From assembly GCF_016584105.1 (NCBI RefSeq), contig NZ_NRSM01000023.1:1-56468 (forward strand): a DNA stretch of 56,468 nucleotides, read 5' to 3'. Positions within the stretch are counted from its first letter, which is position 1, and each line of letters starts with the position of its first letter. Both the position numbers and the translations under genes were made by a program. The notes beneath the pieces are model-generated. The model worked only from the letters and a program-made list of their open reading frames with translations. It made no database searches and was not told the origin of the DNA. Origin of the DNA: Ectothiorhodospira shaposhnikovii (GTDB lineage Bacteria; Pseudomonadota; Gammaproteobacteria; Ectothiorhodospirales; Ectothiorhodospiraceae). This document shows positions 55,015 to 56,468 of the stretch, one piece after another.

Positions 55015-56394
55015 ATGAACGGTAACAGCGAAAACAGCGTAGGACAGCCCTCGCTGGCAATGCAAGATGAAACGCAGGGCGAACAGCAGCCGCTACAAGC
55101 CCCGGCACAGGGTGGCCAATACCCTAACGGCGGTGACACTGCGAACGTGGCCCCAGCCGCCCCACAGCCCGAGCGCTGGGCGAACATACCGGCGGCGCTA
55201 CGCAAACGCCCGCAATGGGTGCTGGCTGATCCCGACAAGCGCCCCCTGACTGCCGACGGTCACGCTGCGAGCAGCACCGACCCGGCGACATGGTGCGACT
55301 TTGATACGGCAAGCCGTGCAGCGCAGGCGAAGGGTCTGCATATCGGGTACATGCTGCACGAGGGAGACCCCTTCACCTGCATCGACCTTGATGTGAAGGA
55401 CGAGACTGCGCCGCAAGTTGTGGAGGGATACCACAATGCCATCCGCAACTTCGACAGCTACACCGAACGGTCACGCAGCGGCAAAGGCTTTCACATCTGG
55501 ATAGAGGGCAACATTGGTGCAGGTCGCCGCAAGGACGGCGTGGAGGTGTATTCGCAGGAGCGATTCATCATCTGCACCGGCGATGTGGTGCTTGACCGTC
55601 CCATTGCTGCACGCCCGGCACAGCTCGCCTCGCTGCTGGACTCCCTTGGACAGCAGCAGACCACGGTGTCAGAGATGGTAGAGCTACCGGCAGACGCCGA
55701 CGACTGGCATGTCTTGCATCGGGCAGTAAGCGCCCGCAATACGGAGAAGTTCTGCAAGCTGTGGCAGGGTGACTGGCAAGAGGACTACACATCGCAGAGC
55801 GAAGCCGACTTCGCGTTACTGAGCATCCTTGCGTTCTACAGCGAGAGCAATGAACAGGTAAGGCGGTGCTTCCGTGAGTCGCGCCTTGGCAAGCGCGACA
55901 AGGCACAGAAGGACGATCGCTACCTGAACTTCTCCCTGAGCAGGATACGAGGTAGGCAGGCCATCGAGCAGCAACAGGCCGAAGCGATCAGGGCGCAAAT
56001 TCCTGCGCTTGACGCTGCCATCGATGCGGCACTTGCGGAGAGCAGGGAGAAGCAGCGGTTTCGCTTCAAGCAAATTGGCGAAGGCGAGATTGACCTGAGC
56101 GCCACGCGTGCTCCGTCAATGGAGCTGGACATGATGCTTCAATCGCTGGTGTTTGTGGCTGCGGAGAAGCCCCTTGTCACCTTCCGCGACATGCCCGCCA
56201 TACGCGTTCCCCCGAATGTCATGGGCACGCTGCTAGCGCACAACAAGACGGAGGTGGAAGATCAGAAGACGGGAAAAATGAAGTGGGTGCCGACGTTCAA
56301 CATCTGGCAGCAGCACGAACGACGCATCGTTGTCTATACGCTGACGTTGTTCTGGTCAAGTCGCAGCGGACACGGATTAAGCAGCAACCGCTAA
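55015..56394 (+). pseudogene. Primase-polymerase-like protein, interrupted by an IS3-family element
   Basis: The first ~440 residues are native. After a polar start, residues about 60-210 look like an archaeo-eukaryotic primase-polymerase of the NrS-1 type: PFTCIDLDVKD supplies the acidic metal ligands, RSRSGKGFHIWIEG the S-x-H-type motif, and VEVYSQERFIICTGD closes the domain. A helical region follows (about 235-330), then a second part (from about 365) that should lead to a helicase or DUF3987-type ATPase domain, but it is cut. From about base 56348 the reading frame runs into the IS and ends at an accidental stop. The rest of the gene would lie beyond the IS, outside the window. Confidence 0.7.
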
Positions 56395-56468
56395 AAAATG
56401 TTGCTGAGGGGTGATGTACCCCAGGGACGAGTGGAGCCGGTCGCTGTTGTACTCCATCTCGATGTACT
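56348..56468 (-). mobile_element. End of an IS3-family insertion sequence, partial
   Basis: The terminal 121 bases carry the 3' end of a transposase gene on the minus strand plus about 30 non-coding bases. The boundary at about 56348 is estimated from a TG-starting string (TGTTCTGGTCAAGTCGCAGC) and from where the primase reading loses likeness. The other end and the target duplication are outside the window. Confidence 0.75.
56377..56468 (-). CDS. IS3-family transposase OrfB, C-terminal end
   Basis: The minus strand reads YIEMEYNSDRLHSSLGYITP followed by QQHFLAVAA and a stop. The string EMEYNSDRLHSSLGYITP is the typical end of the rve integrase-core (DDE) domain of IS3-family OrfB, just after the catalytic Glu helix. 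Only these 30 codons are in the window. The short tail after QQ is of the length usual for the family. Confidence 0.88.
   Translation of the reverse strand, partial: YIEMEYNSDRLHSSLGYITPQQHFLAVAA

Overview
The window looks like chromosome from a chemolithoautotrophic, sulfur-oxidising, flagellated gammaproteobacterium of the Chromatiales / Ectothiorhodospiraceae type. The grounds are a form IA RuBisCO operon with CbbQ and CbbO, a Tat-exported sulfide:quinone oxidoreductase beside a form IV RuBisCO-like protein, the gammaproteobacterial block ftsK-lolA-rarA divergent from trxB, minCDE, FlgP/FlgT, and high-GC coding throughout. This placement comes from gene content only; no search was run.

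Layout. 1-4400: selenocysteine module selA (5' end outside the window), selB, selD, with the tRNA-Sec gene selC convergent to them. 4500-10300: an LpoA-like periplasmic protein, flgP-flgT behind a sigma-28-like promoter, an ABC-F ATPase, and a tRNA-Leu(UAA) gene split in the anticodon by a 228-nt group I intron. 10370-15130: an MFS permease and two unassigned proteins. 15400-17700: ahpC and ahpF with a terminator between them. 17800-21750: an SLC13-type permease with RCK_C domains, convergent with a SulP permease that carries a large insertion. 22000-28020: cbbL-cbbS-cbbQ-cbbO followed by a TRIC-type channel gene. 28000-37650: housekeeping genes rarA, lolA, ftsK, trxB, a FemAB-like protein, aat, minE, minD, minC. 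37870-41540: SQR, small membrane protein, YjbQ and RuBisCO-like protein on one strand.

41500-51400 is entirely minus strand. It holds two Aer-like PAS chemoreceptors, NnrU, and a compact set made of a FimV-like TPR protein, a degenerate receiver protein, an MglA-like small GTPase, a probable longin/roadblock-like protein, a Roadblock/LC7 protein, a CZB zinc-binding protein and a DUF342 (FapA-like) protein. I read this set as a candidate GTPase switch for cell polarity, pili or surface behaviour. It is the best candidate here for an undescribed system.

51400-56468 is accessory DNA: a gene-free stretch, a Phd/PIN toxin-antitoxin pair, a recombinase remnant, a 56-bp 3' fragment of tRNA-Ser(UGA) acting as attachment site, a tyrosine integrase, an excisionase-like protein, and a primase-polymerase-like gene cut by an IS3-family element that runs off the window. 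Four REP-like palindrome pairs are scattered in the chromosomal part and none was seen in the island.
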